Below, piece by piece: positions 23,800 to 31,426 of a DNA stretch of 38,032 nucleotides (its first letter is position 1; each line of letters opens with the position of its first letter). A program made the position numbers and the translations under genes. The notes under the pieces were generated by a model. It searched no databases. It was not told the origin of the DNA and saw nothing but the letters and a program-made list of their open reading frames with translations. Origin of the DNA: Longimicrobiales bacterium (GTDB taxonomy: Bacteria; Gemmatimonadota; Gemmatimonadetes; Longimicrobiales; Gaopeijiaceae); assembly GCA_028280525.1 (NCBI GenBank), contig JANQLR010000059.1:1-38032 (forward strand), written 5' to 3'.

Positions 23800-26694
23800 T
23801 CAGTCGCCGACCACCTCCGCCTCCGTGGCGTACTCCTCCACCGGCGGGCAGGCGCAGACCAGGTTGCGGTCGCCGTACGCGTCGTCGACCCGACCGACCG
23901 AGGGCCAGAACTTGTGCGCCTTCGTCCACGGCGCCGGGAAGGCGGCCTGCTCGCGCGTGTACGGGTGCGTCCAATCCTCCGCCGTCACCACCTCCGCGGT
24001 GTGCGGAGCGTTGACCAGCGGATTGTCCTCGCGAGCGAGGAGCCCCATCTCGACCTGCTGGATCTCCGCCCGGATCGAGATCATGGCGTTGCAGAAGCGG
24101 TCGAGCTCGTCCTTCGGCTCGGACTCGGTCGGCTCGATCATGACCGTGCCGATCACCGGCCACGACATCGTCGGCCCGTGGAAGCCGTAGTCCTGCAGCC
24201 GCTTGGCCACGTCCTTCTCGCTGATCCCCGAGTCCTTCTTGAAGGGGCGCAGGTCCAGGATGAACTCGTGCGCGACGCGCCCCTTCTCCCCGCGGAAGAG
24301 GATGTCGAAGTGCTCCTCGAGCCGCTTCGCCATGTAGTTCGCGTTCAGTACGGCGATCTCGGTCGCTCGGCGTACGCCGTCCCGCCCCAGCAGCGCGATG
24401 TACGCCCACGAGATCAGGAGGATGCTCGAGCTCCCGTACGGCGCGGCCGAAACCGGCCCGATCGCCCTCTCCCCACCAACCTCCTCCACGATCGGGTGGC
24501 CGGGCAGGAAGGGCTTCAGCTTGTCGTTGCAGCAGATCGGCCCCATCCCCGGGCCTCCGCCTCCGTGCGGGATGGCGAAGGTCTTGTGGAGGTTGATGTG
24601 GCAGACGTCCGCACCGTAGTCCCCCGGGCGCGAGAGCCCGACCTGCGCATTCAGGTTGGCGCCATCCAGGTAGACGAGCCCGCCATTCTCGTGGACGATC
24701 TCGCACACCTCCCGGATCTCCGCGTCGAAGACCCCGTGGGTCGACGGGTAGGTGACCATGATCGCCGCGAGGTGATCGGCGTGCTGCGTCGCCTGGGCCC
24801 GCAGGTCGTCCATGTCGATCGCGCCGCGCTCGTCGACCTTCACGATCACGACCTTCATCCCGCACATCACCGCCGAGGCCGGGTTGGTGCCGTGCGCGGA
24901 GGAGGGAATCAGGCAGACGTTCCGCTCGGTGTCCCCCCGGTCGAGGTGGTACGCCCGGATCACCTGAAGCCCGGTGTACTCGCCCTGGGCGCCCGAGTTG
25001 GGCTGGAGCGAGATCCCGGTGAAGCCGGTGATGTCCTTCAGCCAGTCGGCGAGCTCCTGGAAGATGACGCGGTAGCCGGCCGCCTGATCCTTCGGGGCGA
25101 AGGGGTGGAGCGCGCCGAACTCCGGCCAGGTCACCGGGACCATCTCCGTGGTCGCGTTGAGCTTCATCGTGCACGACCCCAGCGGGATCATGCTGTAGTT
25201 GAGCGAGAGGTCCTTCGACTCGAGCCAGTGCATGTAGCGCAGCATCTCGGTCTCGGAGTGGTACCGATTGAAGACCTCGTGCTCCATGAAGCCCGAGCTG
25301 CGGGTCAGCGACCCGAACCCGGCGGCATCGTATGCCTCCGCGACCTGCTCCGCCGTGAAGTCGACCGCCTCGCCGCCGTTGAAGGCCCGGAAGAGGTCGT
25401 CCACATCGGCGGGGAGTACGGTTTCGTCGAGGGCGACGCCGACCGTCCCGTCACCGAAGTCCCGCAGGTTGATCCCGAGATCGAGCGCCGCGGCGACCAC
25501 CTCCGCCGAGGAGCGCCCCTCCGGCCGGACCCGGATCGTGTCGAAGTAGACCTCGTTCAGGACCTCGTGCCCCAGACGCTCGAGTCCGTGGGCGAGGGTC
25601 GAGGCGTGGGCGTGGACCCGTCCGGCGATCCGCTTCAGCCCCGCGGGGCCGTGGTAGACGCCGTACATCCCGGCCGTGATCGCCAGCAGGACCTGCGCCG
25701 TGCAGATGTTCGAGGTCGCCTTCTCGCGCCGGATGTGCTGCTCCCGGGTCTGGAGCGCCATCCGCAGCGCCCGGTTGCCCTGCGCATCGACGGAGACGCC
25801 GATGATCCGCCCCGGCATCCTCCGCTTGAACTCCTCGCGCGCGGCCATGAAGGCGGCGTGGGGGCCGCCGTAGCCGAGCGGCACCCCGAAGCGCTGCGAG
25901 TTCCCCACGACCACGTCCGCCCCCCACTCCCCGGGGGGTGTGAGGTGGGTGAGCGCGAGGAGGTCGGTGACCGCCACCATGTAGGCGCCCGCCGACTTCA
26001 CCTTCTCGGCGAAGGCGGCGTAGTCGTGCAGGGAGCCGTCCGTGGTCGGGTAGGAGACGATCGCCCCGAAGTAGCGCTCGTCCGGCTCGAACTCGCGCCA
26101 GTCCCCGACCACCACCTCGATCCCGACCGGCTGCGCCCGCGTCTGGATCACCGCGATCGTCTGCGGGTGGCACTCGTCCGAGACGAAGAAGAGGTCGCGA
26201 TCGCCCTTCACAGCACCGGCGACCATGCTCATCGCCTCGGCCGCAGCCGTCCCCTCGTCCAGGAGGGAGGCGCCGGCGATGTCCAGACCGCACAGGTCCA
26301 TTACCATCGTCTGGAAGTTCAGGAGCGCCTCGAGACGGCCCTGCGCGATTTCCGCCTGGTACGGGGTGTACTGGGTGTACCAGCCCGGATTCTCGAAGAT
26401 GTTGCGCTGGATGACGGTCGGCGTGTGGGTGCCGTGGTACCCCATCCCCAGGTAGGAGCGCATCACCCGGTTCATCCCGGCGAGCTCCTTCAGCCGGTCG
26501 AGGAGCCCGGCCTCGGTCATCGCCTCGGGCAGCTGCAGCGGCTCGGTCTGGAGGATCGAGGCCGGGAAGGCCTCCTCGACCAGCTGTTCGATCGACTCGG
26601 CGCCGATCGCCTCGAGCATCTCCCGGACCGCGTCGTCGGACGGTCCGATGTGGCGATCCGCGAAGCCCTTCTCAGGGCGAATGGACATCGACAT
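23800..26694 (-). CDS. gcvP: Glycine dehydrogenase (decarboxylating), P-protein of the glycine cleavage system
   Basis: Pyridoxal-phosphate enzyme that decarboxylates glycine and passes the aminomethyl group to lipoyl-GcvH. From the ATG at 26694 ([27 protein letters not shown]) it has 964 residues, the single-chain size, not the split GcvPA/GcvPB form. The start has a GAGGGAG ribosome site; the longer track start lacks one. The N-terminal half carries [47 protein letters not shown]. The PLP lysine lies near residue 705 in [21 protein letters not shown], with the loop [13 protein letters not shown] before it. gcvH is 265 bases upstream and the lplA-like gene 52 bases downstream. gcvT is not in the window, so the T-protein is encoded elsewhere. 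Confidence 0.98.
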   Translation of the reverse strand: MSMSIRPEKGFADRHIGPSDDAVREMLEAIGAESIEQLVEEAFPASILQTEPLQLPEAMTEAGLLDRLKELAGMNRVMRSYLGMGYHGTHTPTVIQRNIFENPGWYTQYTPYQAEIAQGRLEALLNFQTMVMDLCGLDIAGASLLDEGTAAAEAMSMVAGAVKGDRDLFFVSDECHPQTIAVIQTRAQPVGIEVVVGDWREFEPDERYFGAIVSYPTTDGSLHDYAAFAEKVKSAGAYMVAVTDLLALTHLTPPGEWGADVVVGNSQRFGVPLGYGGPHAAFMAAREEFKRRMPGRIIGVSVDAQGNRALRMALQTREQHIRREKATSNICTAQVLLAITAGMYGVYHGPAGLKRIAGRVHAHASTLAHGLERLGHEVLNEVYFDTIRVRPEGRSSAEVVAAALDLGINLRDFGDGTVGVALDETVLPADVDDLFRAFNGGEAVDFTAEQVAEAYDAAGFGSLTRSSGFMEHEVFNRYHSETEMLRYMHWLESKDLSLNYSMIPLGSCTMKLNATTEMVPVTWPEFGALHPFAPKDQAAGYRVIFQELADWLKDITGFTGISLQPNSGAQGEYTGLQVIRAYHLDRGDTERNVCLIPSSAHGTNPASAVMCGMKVVIVKVDERGAIDMDDLRAQATQHADHLAAIMVTYPSTHGVFDAEIREVCEIVHENGGLVYLDGANLNAQVGLSRPGDYGADVCHINLHKTFAIPHGGGGPGMGPICCNDKLKPFLPGHPIVEEVGGERAIGPVSAAPYGSSSILLISWAYIALLGRDGVRRATEIAVLNANYMAKRLEEHFDILFRGEKGRVAHEFILDLRPFKKDSGISEKDVAKRLQDYGFHGPTMSWPVIGTVMIEPTESEPKDELDRFCNAMISIRAEIQQVEMGLLAREDNPLVNAPHTAEVVTAEDWTHPYTREQAAFPAPWTKAHKFWPSVGRVDDAYGDRNLVCACPPVEEYATEAEVVGD

Positions 26695-26791
26695 GAAGCT
26701 CCCTCTGTAGCGCAGCGGACGTCGGGGCACCCCCGAACGTCGTTCCGAATTCGAACACTCCGGTCACCCCGGAAACACTCGCAGCCCCGAG

Positions 26792-26811
26792 GGCCTCGCT
26801 GGGGCGAGGCC
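26792..26811 (-). other. Perfect hairpin in the gcvH-gcvP spacer
   Basis: GGCCTCGC and GCGAGGCC pair perfectly over eight bases around a four-base loop, about 100 bases before the gcvP start. No T-run follows on the minus strand, so it is not a standard terminator; it may stabilise or process the gcvH-gcvP mRNA. The spacer shows no glycine riboswitch that I recognise. Confidence 0.4.
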
Positions 26812-26886
26812 GCTCCGGGGCCGCGTGCGTCACGTCCGGGCGGGGACTCGAGGAACCATGTCCGCGCCCGGGAATCGGCGGATATT

Positions 26887-26912
26887 GGGTGGGTGGGAGG
26901 GGGGTGGGTGGG
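26887..26912 (+). other. G-quadruplex motif in the gcvH-gcvP spacer
   Basis: Six G-tracts separated by single bases (GGGTGGGTGGGAGGGGGGTGGGTGGG) lie on the plus strand, the template strand for gcvH and gcvP. This satisfies the strict four-tract, one-base-loop rule for a parallel quadruplex. The mRNA of the operon would be C-rich here. It is between coding regions, not inside a gene. Confidence 0.7.
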
Positions 26913-26959
26913 TCCCCGCGCGGGCGCGCGAGGTGTGAGCACCGCCCTCCCGACGTCAC

Positions 26960-27343
26960 CTACTCCCCGATGTGCCCCTTGTACCCCTCCGCGTCCATGA
27001 GTGCCCCCATCTCCCCCTCGTCGCTCGGACGGATCTTGATCATCCAGCCGTCGCCGTAAGGATCGTCGTTGACCTTCGACGGATCGTCGTCGAGCCCTTC
27101 GTTGACCTCGACGATCTCCCCGCTGACCGGCATGTAGAGGTCGCTGACCGCCTTGACCGCCTCGATCGTCCCGAAGCTGTCCCCCTTCCCGAAGCTCTCG
27201 CCGACCGAGGGGAGCTCGACGAAGACGATGTCGCCGAGTTCACCCTGGGCATAGTCCGTCACGCCAACGGCGTAGACCTCGCCGTCCTTCTTCATGTACT
27301 CGTGTTCTTCCGAGTAGTGGAGACCGGCGGGGACGTCGGACAT
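26960..27343 (-). CDS. gcvH: Glycine cleavage system H protein
   Basis: Small lipoyl carrier that shuttles the aminomethyl group between the P, T and L proteins. From the ATG at 27343 (MSDVPAGLHYSEEHEYMKKDGEVY) it has 127 residues, the standard length. The lipoylated lysine is K64 in GTIEAVKAVSDLY, and GEIVEVNEGLDDDPSKVNDDPYGDGWMIKI is the conserved C-terminal half. AGAGGAAG precedes the start as ribosome site. The track's 378-residue ORF extends far upstream into the divergent acyl-CoA dehydrogenase and is rejected. It heads the run gcvH-gcvP-lplA-ABC importer, though the 265-base gap to gcvP may hold a second promoter. Confidence 0.98.
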   Translation of the reverse strand: MSDVPAGLHYSEEHEYMKKDGEVYAVGVTDYAQGELGDIVFVELPSVGESFGKGDSFGTIEAVKAVSDLYMPVSGEIVEVNEGLDDDPSKVNDDPYGDGWMIKIRPSDEGEMGALMDAEGYKGHIGE

Positions 27344-27408
27344 GCGGCTTCCTCTGAGGGGCGTGGGGTCGAGGGGACCGACTCGATTGCGGGCCCGCAA
27401 ACGCGCCC

Positions 27409-27414
27409 AACATA
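27409..27414 (-). promoter_or_regulatory. Candidate -10/-7 element TATGTT(G) for gcvH
   Basis: On the minus strand GACTATGTTGGG lies 66 bases before the gcvH start in the divergent spacer. No convincing -35 or -33 box was found. It fits the TAnnTT pattern seen before other genes here. Confidence 0.35.
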
Positions 27415-27444
27415 GTCGATCTCCAAAGGGGTGAATAGGGCGTC

Positions 27445-27459
27445 GTGGCTTTTCGCCAC
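27445..27459. promoter_or_regulatory. Inverted repeat GTGGC-TTTTC-GCCAC between divergent gcvH and acyl-CoA dehydrogenase
   Basis: A five-base inverted repeat with a five-base centre lies between the candidate promoter elements of the two divergent genes. Its position fits an operator for a shared regulator, but it could equally be a small stem. No known operator consensus is recognised. Confidence 0.3.
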
Positions 27460-27472
27460 AGAGCGTCGTTTC

Positions 27473-27480
27473 TAGATTTC
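27473..27480 (+). promoter_or_regulatory. Candidate -7 element TAGATTTC for the acyl-CoA dehydrogenase
   Basis: TAGATTTC lies 32 bases before the ATG at 27513, with TTTT at 27450-27453 placed 19 bases upstream. It is nearly identical to the element before the sigma factor gene (TAGATTTT). Confidence 0.45.
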
Positions 27481-27512
27481 GGATCCCCCCGGAAGCGCCA
27501 CATTTCGGCGCT

Positions 27513-28721
27513 ATGCCTGCGGAATCGTCCCCACGCCAACCCGTCTCCAGCGCCATGTCCAGCCTCTCCCTCGACGCTCGCCCCGCCCTCTCGATGCTCT
27601 CCGAGGATGAGGTCCTCTTCCGCGACGCCGTCCGGGAGTTCGCCGAGTCGGAGCTCTCCGGGCGAGCGATGAAGATGGACCAGGCGCAGCAGATGGACGC
27701 GGACCTGATCCCGATGCTCTTCGAGATGGGGCTGATGGGCATCGAGATTCCGGAGACGTTGGGTGGGGCCGAGTCCACCTTCTTCACCTCGATCCTGATC
27801 GTGGAGGAACTCTCCCGCGTCGATCCGGCGGTCGGCGTCCTCGTCGATGTCCAGAACACCCTCGTGATCAACGCCATCAAGCGGTGGGGGACCGCGGAGC
27901 AGCAGACGGAGTGGCTCGGGCAGCTCGCCTCCGACACCGTCGGAGCGTACGCCCTCTCGGAGGCGGGGTCCGGATCGGACGCCTTCGCCCTCTCCTGCCG
28001 CGCCGAGCGCGACGGGGACGACTGGGTGATCAACGGCCAGAAGCTGTGGATCACGAACGGGAACGAGGCGGGCCTCTTCATCGTCTTCGCCACCATCGAC
28101 CCCGAGGCCGGCTACCGCGGGATCACCGCCTTCGTGGTGGAGGAGGGTGCGGAGGGCTTCACCGTCGGGAAGAAGGAGGACAAGCTCGGCATCCGGGCCT
28201 CCTCCACCACCGAGCTGATCTTCGACAACGTCCGCGTCTCGAACGACGCCGTCCTCGGTGAGGTCGGGAAGGGGTACAAGGTCGCCATCGAAACGCTCAA
28301 CGAGGGTCGGATCGGGATCGGCGCGCAGATGGTCGGCCTCGCCCAGGGTGCGCTCGACCACACACTGAAGTACGTGCAGGAGCGGGAGCAGTTCGGCCGG
28401 CCGATCGGTCACTTCCAGGGCGTCCAGTTCCAGCTCGCGGAGATGGCCACGAAGATCGAGGCCGCCCGACTCCTGGTCTACAACGCCGCCCGGCTGAAGG
28501 ACGCCGGCGAGGACTTCCTCATGGCCGCGGCTCAGGCCAAGCTGTACGCCTCCGAGATGGCGCAGCAGGTCGCGTCGACGTGCATCGACCTGTACGGTGG
28601 CTACGGCTTCACGAAGGAGTACCCGATCGAGAAGTACTACCGCGACGCCAAGATCGGGACGATCTACGAGGGGACGTCGAACATGCAGAAGCAGACCATC
28701 GCCAAGATGCTGCTTCAGTAG
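27513..28721 (+). CDS. Acyl-CoA dehydrogenase, short/branched-chain type
   Basis: FAD-dependent enzyme that introduces the alpha-beta double bond in acyl-CoA during fatty-acid or branched-chain amino-acid breakdown. The 402-residue protein has family landmarks: LFRDAVREFAESEL at the N-terminus, GAYALSEAGSGSDAFAL and WVINGQKLWITNG for flavin and substrate contact, GRIGIGAQMVGLAQGALDHTLKYVQEREQFGRPI, and the C-terminal DLYGGYGFTKEYPIEKYYRDAKIGTIYEGTSNMQ. The Glu of IYEGT is the expected catalytic base position of this subfamily. The wording is closest to the short/branched-chain (ACADSB/butyryl) group. ATG 27555 (MSSLSLDARP) is an alternative start about as likely. It is divergent from gcvH and followed by tatA. 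Exact chain-length preference is inference. Confidence 0.95.
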   Translation: MPAESSPRQPVSSAMSSLSLDARPALSMLSEDEVLFRDAVREFAESELSGRAMKMDQAQQMDADLIPMLFEMGLMGIEIPETLGGAESTFFTSILIVEELSRVDPAVGVLVDVQNTLVINAIKRWGTAEQQTEWLGQLASDTVGAYALSEAGSGSDAFALSCRAERDGDDWVINGQKLWITNGNEAGLFIVFATIDPEAGYRGITAFVVEEGAEGFTVGKKEDKLGIRASSTTELIFDNVRVSNDAVLGEVGKGYKVAIETLNEGRIGIGAQMVGLAQGALDHTLKYVQEREQFGRPIGHFQGVQFQLAEMATKIEAARLLVYNAARLKDAGEDFLMAAAQAKLYASEMAQQVASTCIDLYGGYGFTKEYPIEKYYRDAKIGTIYEGTSNMQKQTIAKMLLQ

Positions 28722-28732
28722 TCTCCCCGGGC

Positions 28733-28754
28733 CGGGGGCTCGAACGAGCCCCCG
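28733..28754 (+). other. Perfect 10-base palindromic hairpin between acyl-CoA dehydrogenase and tatA
   Basis: CGGGGGCTCG and CGAGCCCCCG flank AA, 11 bases after the dehydrogenase stop and before the tatA ribosome site. It is followed by C-rich sequence, not a T-run, so it is probably a processing or attenuation stem rather than a full terminator. Confidence 0.5.
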
Positions 28755-28779
28755 CCGACCTCACAGCGAAGGACGACAG

Positions 28780-28947
28780 GTGTTCGGACTCGGCATCGGC
28801 GAGCTCATTCTGATCGTGGGACTACTCGTCCTCATCTTCGGCGCGAAGCGCATCCCGCTGATCGCCCGGGGGCTCGGCAAGGGGATCCGGAACTTCAAGG
28901 GGGAGCTGAAGGACGGCTCTCGCGGGGACGACGCAGGGGAGCGTTGA
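28780..28947 (+). CDS. tatA: Sec-independent translocase subunit TatA
   Basis: Pore-forming subunit of the twin-arginine export system, which moves folded proteins across the inner membrane. The true start is GTG at 28780, preceded by AAGGA six bases upstream; the track's 116-residue ORF runs back into an out-of-frame shadow of the dehydrogenase. The 55-residue product (VFGLGIGELILIVGLLVLIFGAKRIPLIARGLGKGIRNFKGEL) has the short membrane helix, the FG hinge and an amphipathic helix, then a charged tail. It is shorter than E. coli TatA (89 residues), mainly in the tail. No tatB or tatC is nearby. Its stop overlaps the next start in TTGA. Confidence 0.92.
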   Translation: MFGLGIGELILIVGLLVLIFGAKRIPLIARGLGKGIRNFKGELKDGSRGDDAGER

Positions 28948-29750
28948 CGGCGCCCCGGACCGGTCTGGACGGCGTGGTCGTCGTCCTGTACCAGCCCCAG
29001 AACCTCATCAACGTCGCGGCGGTCATCCGCGCGATGAAGAACATGGGACTCTCCCGTCTGCGCTGCGTGCAGCCCGCGGAGTGGGACCCGTGGCGGATCG
29101 AGGGCATCGCCCACCGCTCCCACGACATCGTCGCCTCGACCGAGATGTTCGAGTCGCTCGAGGAGGCCGTCGGCGACTGCGTCCGCGTCGTTGCGGCTTC
29201 GGGGCGGTCGAGGATGGGGAACCGGAACTACACCCGCCCCCACGAGGTCGCCCCCCGCCTGCTGCGCGCCACCGAGGACGGGCCGGTCGCCCTCGTCTTC
29301 GGGCGGGAGGACCAGGGACTCGCCAACGAACAGCTCGACCTCTGCGATGCCGTGGCGGTCATTCCGACCTCGCCGTCCTACACGAGCCTGAATCTGGCGC
29401 AGGCCTTCCTCGTCTTCGCCTACGAACTCTTCCGTGCGGCGCAGGCGTCGGGAGTGACCGAGGCCGAGGCCTTCCCGGTCGGTCGTCGCCCGTCGGAGGC
29501 GGCCACGCGCGAAGATCTGGAGCGGGCCTTCGGCGCACTGGAGGAGGCGATGCACCGGATCCGCTTCTTCAAGGGTACGCGCAGCCCCGAGTCGGTGCTG
29601 CGGACGCTGCGGACCGTCCTCGCCCGCACCGAGCTCGACCGACGCGAGGCGAATCTCTTCGCGGCGCTCGGCTTCGAGACGCGGCACTTCGTCGATCGCC
29701 TGGAGGCGGCCTCGCGCGACGAGGAAACGAAGGAATCCGCACCCGGGTAA
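28944..29750 (+). CDS. SpoU/TrmH (SPOUT) family RNA 2'-O-methyltransferase, TrmJ-like
   Basis: Transfers a methyl group from S-adenosylmethionine to a ribose 2'-OH in RNA, most likely tRNA. The 268-residue protein shows the three knot motifs: NLINVAAVIRAMKNMGLSRLRCV (motif 1), VALVFGREDQGLANEQLDLCD (motif 2) and IPTSPSYTSLNLAQAFLVFAYEL (motif 3). An alpha-helical C-terminal extension follows, as in TrmJ. The start is TTG at 28944, which overlaps the tatA stop by four bases and has GGGGAG before it; the next in-frame ATG falls inside motif 1 and is too late. Target position (such as tRNA nucleotide 32) is inferred from family likeness only. Confidence 0.9.
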   Translation: MTAPRTGLDGVVVVLYQPQNLINVAAVIRAMKNMGLSRLRCVQPAEWDPWRIEGIAHRSHDIVASTEMFESLEEAVGDCVRVVAASGRSRMGNRNYTRPHEVAPRLLRATEDGPVALVFGREDQGLANEQLDLCDAVAVIPTSPSYTSLNLAQAFLVFAYELFRAAQASGVTEAEAFPVGRRPSEAATREDLERAFGALEEAMHRIRFFKGTRSPESVLRTLRTVLARTELDRREANLFAALGFETRHFVDRLEAASRDEETKESAPG

Positions 29751-29773
29751 CTCCACCGGATGTCCAGCAATGG

Positions 29774-29793
29774 CGCCGGATTCCGGCGTTGTT
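29774..29793 (+). terminator. Possible weak terminator after the TrmJ-like gene
   Basis: CGCCGG and CCGGCG pair around ATT, followed by TTGTT, 23 bases after the stop at 29750. The stem is only six bases and the T-run is short, and its tail overlaps the candidate -33 box of the next gene. Confidence 0.3.
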
Positions 29794-29819
29794 CGCCCCT
29801 CTTCCGGGGCCTATCTTGA
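29789..29819 (+). promoter_or_regulatory. Candidate promoter of the diguanylate cyclase (TTG-N20-TATCTTGA)
   Basis: TTG at 29789-29791 is 20 bases before TATCTT at 29812-29817; the ATG is 39 bases further on. The spacing fits a Bacteroidota-like TTTG/TAnnTTTG layout better than a 17-base sigma-70 layout. Confidence 0.45.
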
Positions 29820-29856
29820 GGATTCGTACATTTACGGACCCCGCCCTTCTGCCTCG

Positions 29857-31359
29857 ATGGCCACGCCCGACTCCCACATGCAGCCGTCCGCCGGTCTCTT
29901 CGACCGGTACCGACTGTTGATCGACGTGGGTCGGACGCTGACGGGGACGCTCGCACTGGACGAGCTGTACCGCGCGATCTACGAACAGGCCGCGCGGGTC
30001 CTGCACGCGGACGGCTTCTACGTCTCGCTCTACGACCCCGAGGAGGATCAGGCGACGATCGTCTTCTTCGTCGACCAGGGGGAGGAGCAGCGGGTCGAAG
30101 TCCGGTACGAGGGGCGGAAGTCCACCGTGATCCGGACCGGGGAGCCGGTACGCGTGGACGACCACCTCGAGAAGCGATCGCTGATGCTGCTCGGGGACTC
30201 CGAGAAGCCGGTCACGCGTTCCGCGATCTCCGCCCCGATGAAGCTCGACAACCGAATCATCGGTGCGATCTCCGCCCAGAGCTACGAGCCGGCCGCCTTC
30301 TCCGACGCCGACCTCGAGCTCCTCGAGGCGATCGCGGACCTCGCGGCCGTTGCGGTGGGGAACGCCCGCCACATTGCCGAGCTCGAGCGACGCACCCGGG
30401 AGGCGAACCGCATCGAGGAAATCGGTCGTGCCCTCGCGGCCTCCCTCGACATCCAGGAGGTCCTCGGCAAGGTGATCGACGCCGTGCTGGAGATCATCGA
30501 GAGCGACGGGGCGACCGTCTGGCTCCTGGAGGGACACGTCGCCCGGGTCGCGGCCGCCGGGGGGCCGATCGCGCTCGAACTCGGGCTCACCTGGGAGATC
30601 ACCGGCCGTCTCTGGGACACGATGGTCCTCGCCCAGCAGCCCTTCATCATCAACGATCTGGCCGCGAGCGAACTCGTGCCGGATGGCCTGCGCGGGACGC
30701 TCGAGGCGGGATCGGGGATGGCGGTCCCCCTCCTGGTCGGGGACGAGGTCGCGGGCTTTCTCAGCGCCGGGAGCCGGAGCCCGGGGCACTTCGGATCACG
30801 CGACATCGCCGTCGTCGAACGGCTCGCCAGCCAGGCCTCGGTCGCGCTGGAGAACGCGCGCCTCCACCAGTCTCTGCAGGCACTCTCGCTGACCGATCCG
30901 CTCACCGGGCTGCCGAACCGGCGGCACATGCAGATCCACCTCGAGCGGGAAGTCGCGGCGGCGCGGCGGGGCCGCGAACTCGTCCTCGTCATCTTCGACC
31001 TGGACAACTTCAAGATCTACAACGACTCCCAGGGTCACCTCGCCGGGGACGACGCGCTGCGCGCCTTCGCGCAGATCCTGGCCGACGAGAACCGCGCCAT
31101 GAACCTCGTGGCTCGGTACGGGGGCGACGAGTTCATCTCGATCCTCTCCGAGAGCCGGCTCGACGGAGCCCAGCTGTATCTGGCCCGGGTGCGGGCGCGG
31201 ATGGACCGTGATCCGATCCTCGGTCCCGGCGGGATCACGGTCAGCTGCGGGCTCGCGCGCTTCGACGGCGAGACGATGCGCACCGGCCCCGATCTCATCC
31301 AGGCGGCGGACGACCACCTCTACTCCTTCAAGTCCGCACGCGACCGCGCGACCTCCTGA
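29857..31359 (+). CDS. Diguanylate cyclase with two GAF domains
   Basis: Makes cyclic di-GMP from two GTP. The start at ATG 29857 (MATPDSHMQPSAGLFDRYRLL) is preferred to the track start at 29770, which would lie upstream of the likely promoter; the product has 500 residues. Two GAF sensor domains fill about residues 20-180 and 190-340, without membrane segments, so it is cytosolic. The GGDEF domain follows: LTDPLTGLPNRRHMQ, FDLDNFKIYNDSQGHLAGDDALR and ARYGGDEFISIL, with the active-site motif intact. The inhibitory-site motif RxxD directly before it reads RAMN instead, so product inhibition may be weakened. No EAL domain. GAF ligands are unknown. Confidence 0.94.
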   Translation: MATPDSHMQPSAGLFDRYRLLIDVGRTLTGTLALDELYRAIYEQAARVLHADGFYVSLYDPEEDQATIVFFVDQGEEQRVEVRYEGRKSTVIRTGEPVRVDDHLEKRSLMLLGDSEKPVTRSAISAPMKLDNRIIGAISAQSYEPAAFSDADLELLEAIADLAAVAVGNARHIAELERRTREANRIEEIGRALAASLDIQEVLGKVIDAVLEIIESDGATVWLLEGHVARVAAAGGPIALELGLTWEITGRLWDTMVLAQQPFIINDLAASELVPDGLRGTLEAGSGMAVPLLVGDEVAGFLSAGSRSPGHFGSRDIAVVERLASQASVALENARLHQSLQALSLTDPLTGLPNRRHMQIHLEREVAAARRGRELVLVIFDLDNFKIYNDSQGHLAGDDALRAFAQILADENRAMNLVARYGGDEFISILSESRLDGAQLYLARVRARMDRDPILGPGGITVSCGLARFDGETMRTGPDLIQAADDHLYSFKSARDRATS

Positions 31360-31369
31360 CCCCCCCCCC
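31360..31369 (+). repeat. Run of ten C residues
   Basis: A ten-base C homopolymer starts directly after the TGA of the diguanylate cyclase gene. It lies outside coding sequence, 58 bases before the next start. It is prone to length change or sequencing error. Confidence 0.8.
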
Positions 31370-31426
31370 GCCCTGCGCGGCCTCACCCCCACCCTTTCGG
31401 ACGCCTTCGGCGGCCCGGACCTCTTC

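Noticed and set aside
26695-26959. Glycine riboswitch between gcvH and gcvP, or before gcvH
   Set aside because: Looked for the conserved glycine aptamer core in the minus-strand spacers and did not recognise it; a covariance search would be needed to exclude it fully.
23665-27000. 1111-residue plus-strand ORF
   Set aside because: Antisense to gcvP; composition typical of a shadow frame.
28597-28947. 116-residue ORF as TatA start
   Set aside because: The first 61 residues are an out-of-frame shadow of the acyl-CoA dehydrogenase; GTG 28780 has a ribosome site and begins the TatA helix.
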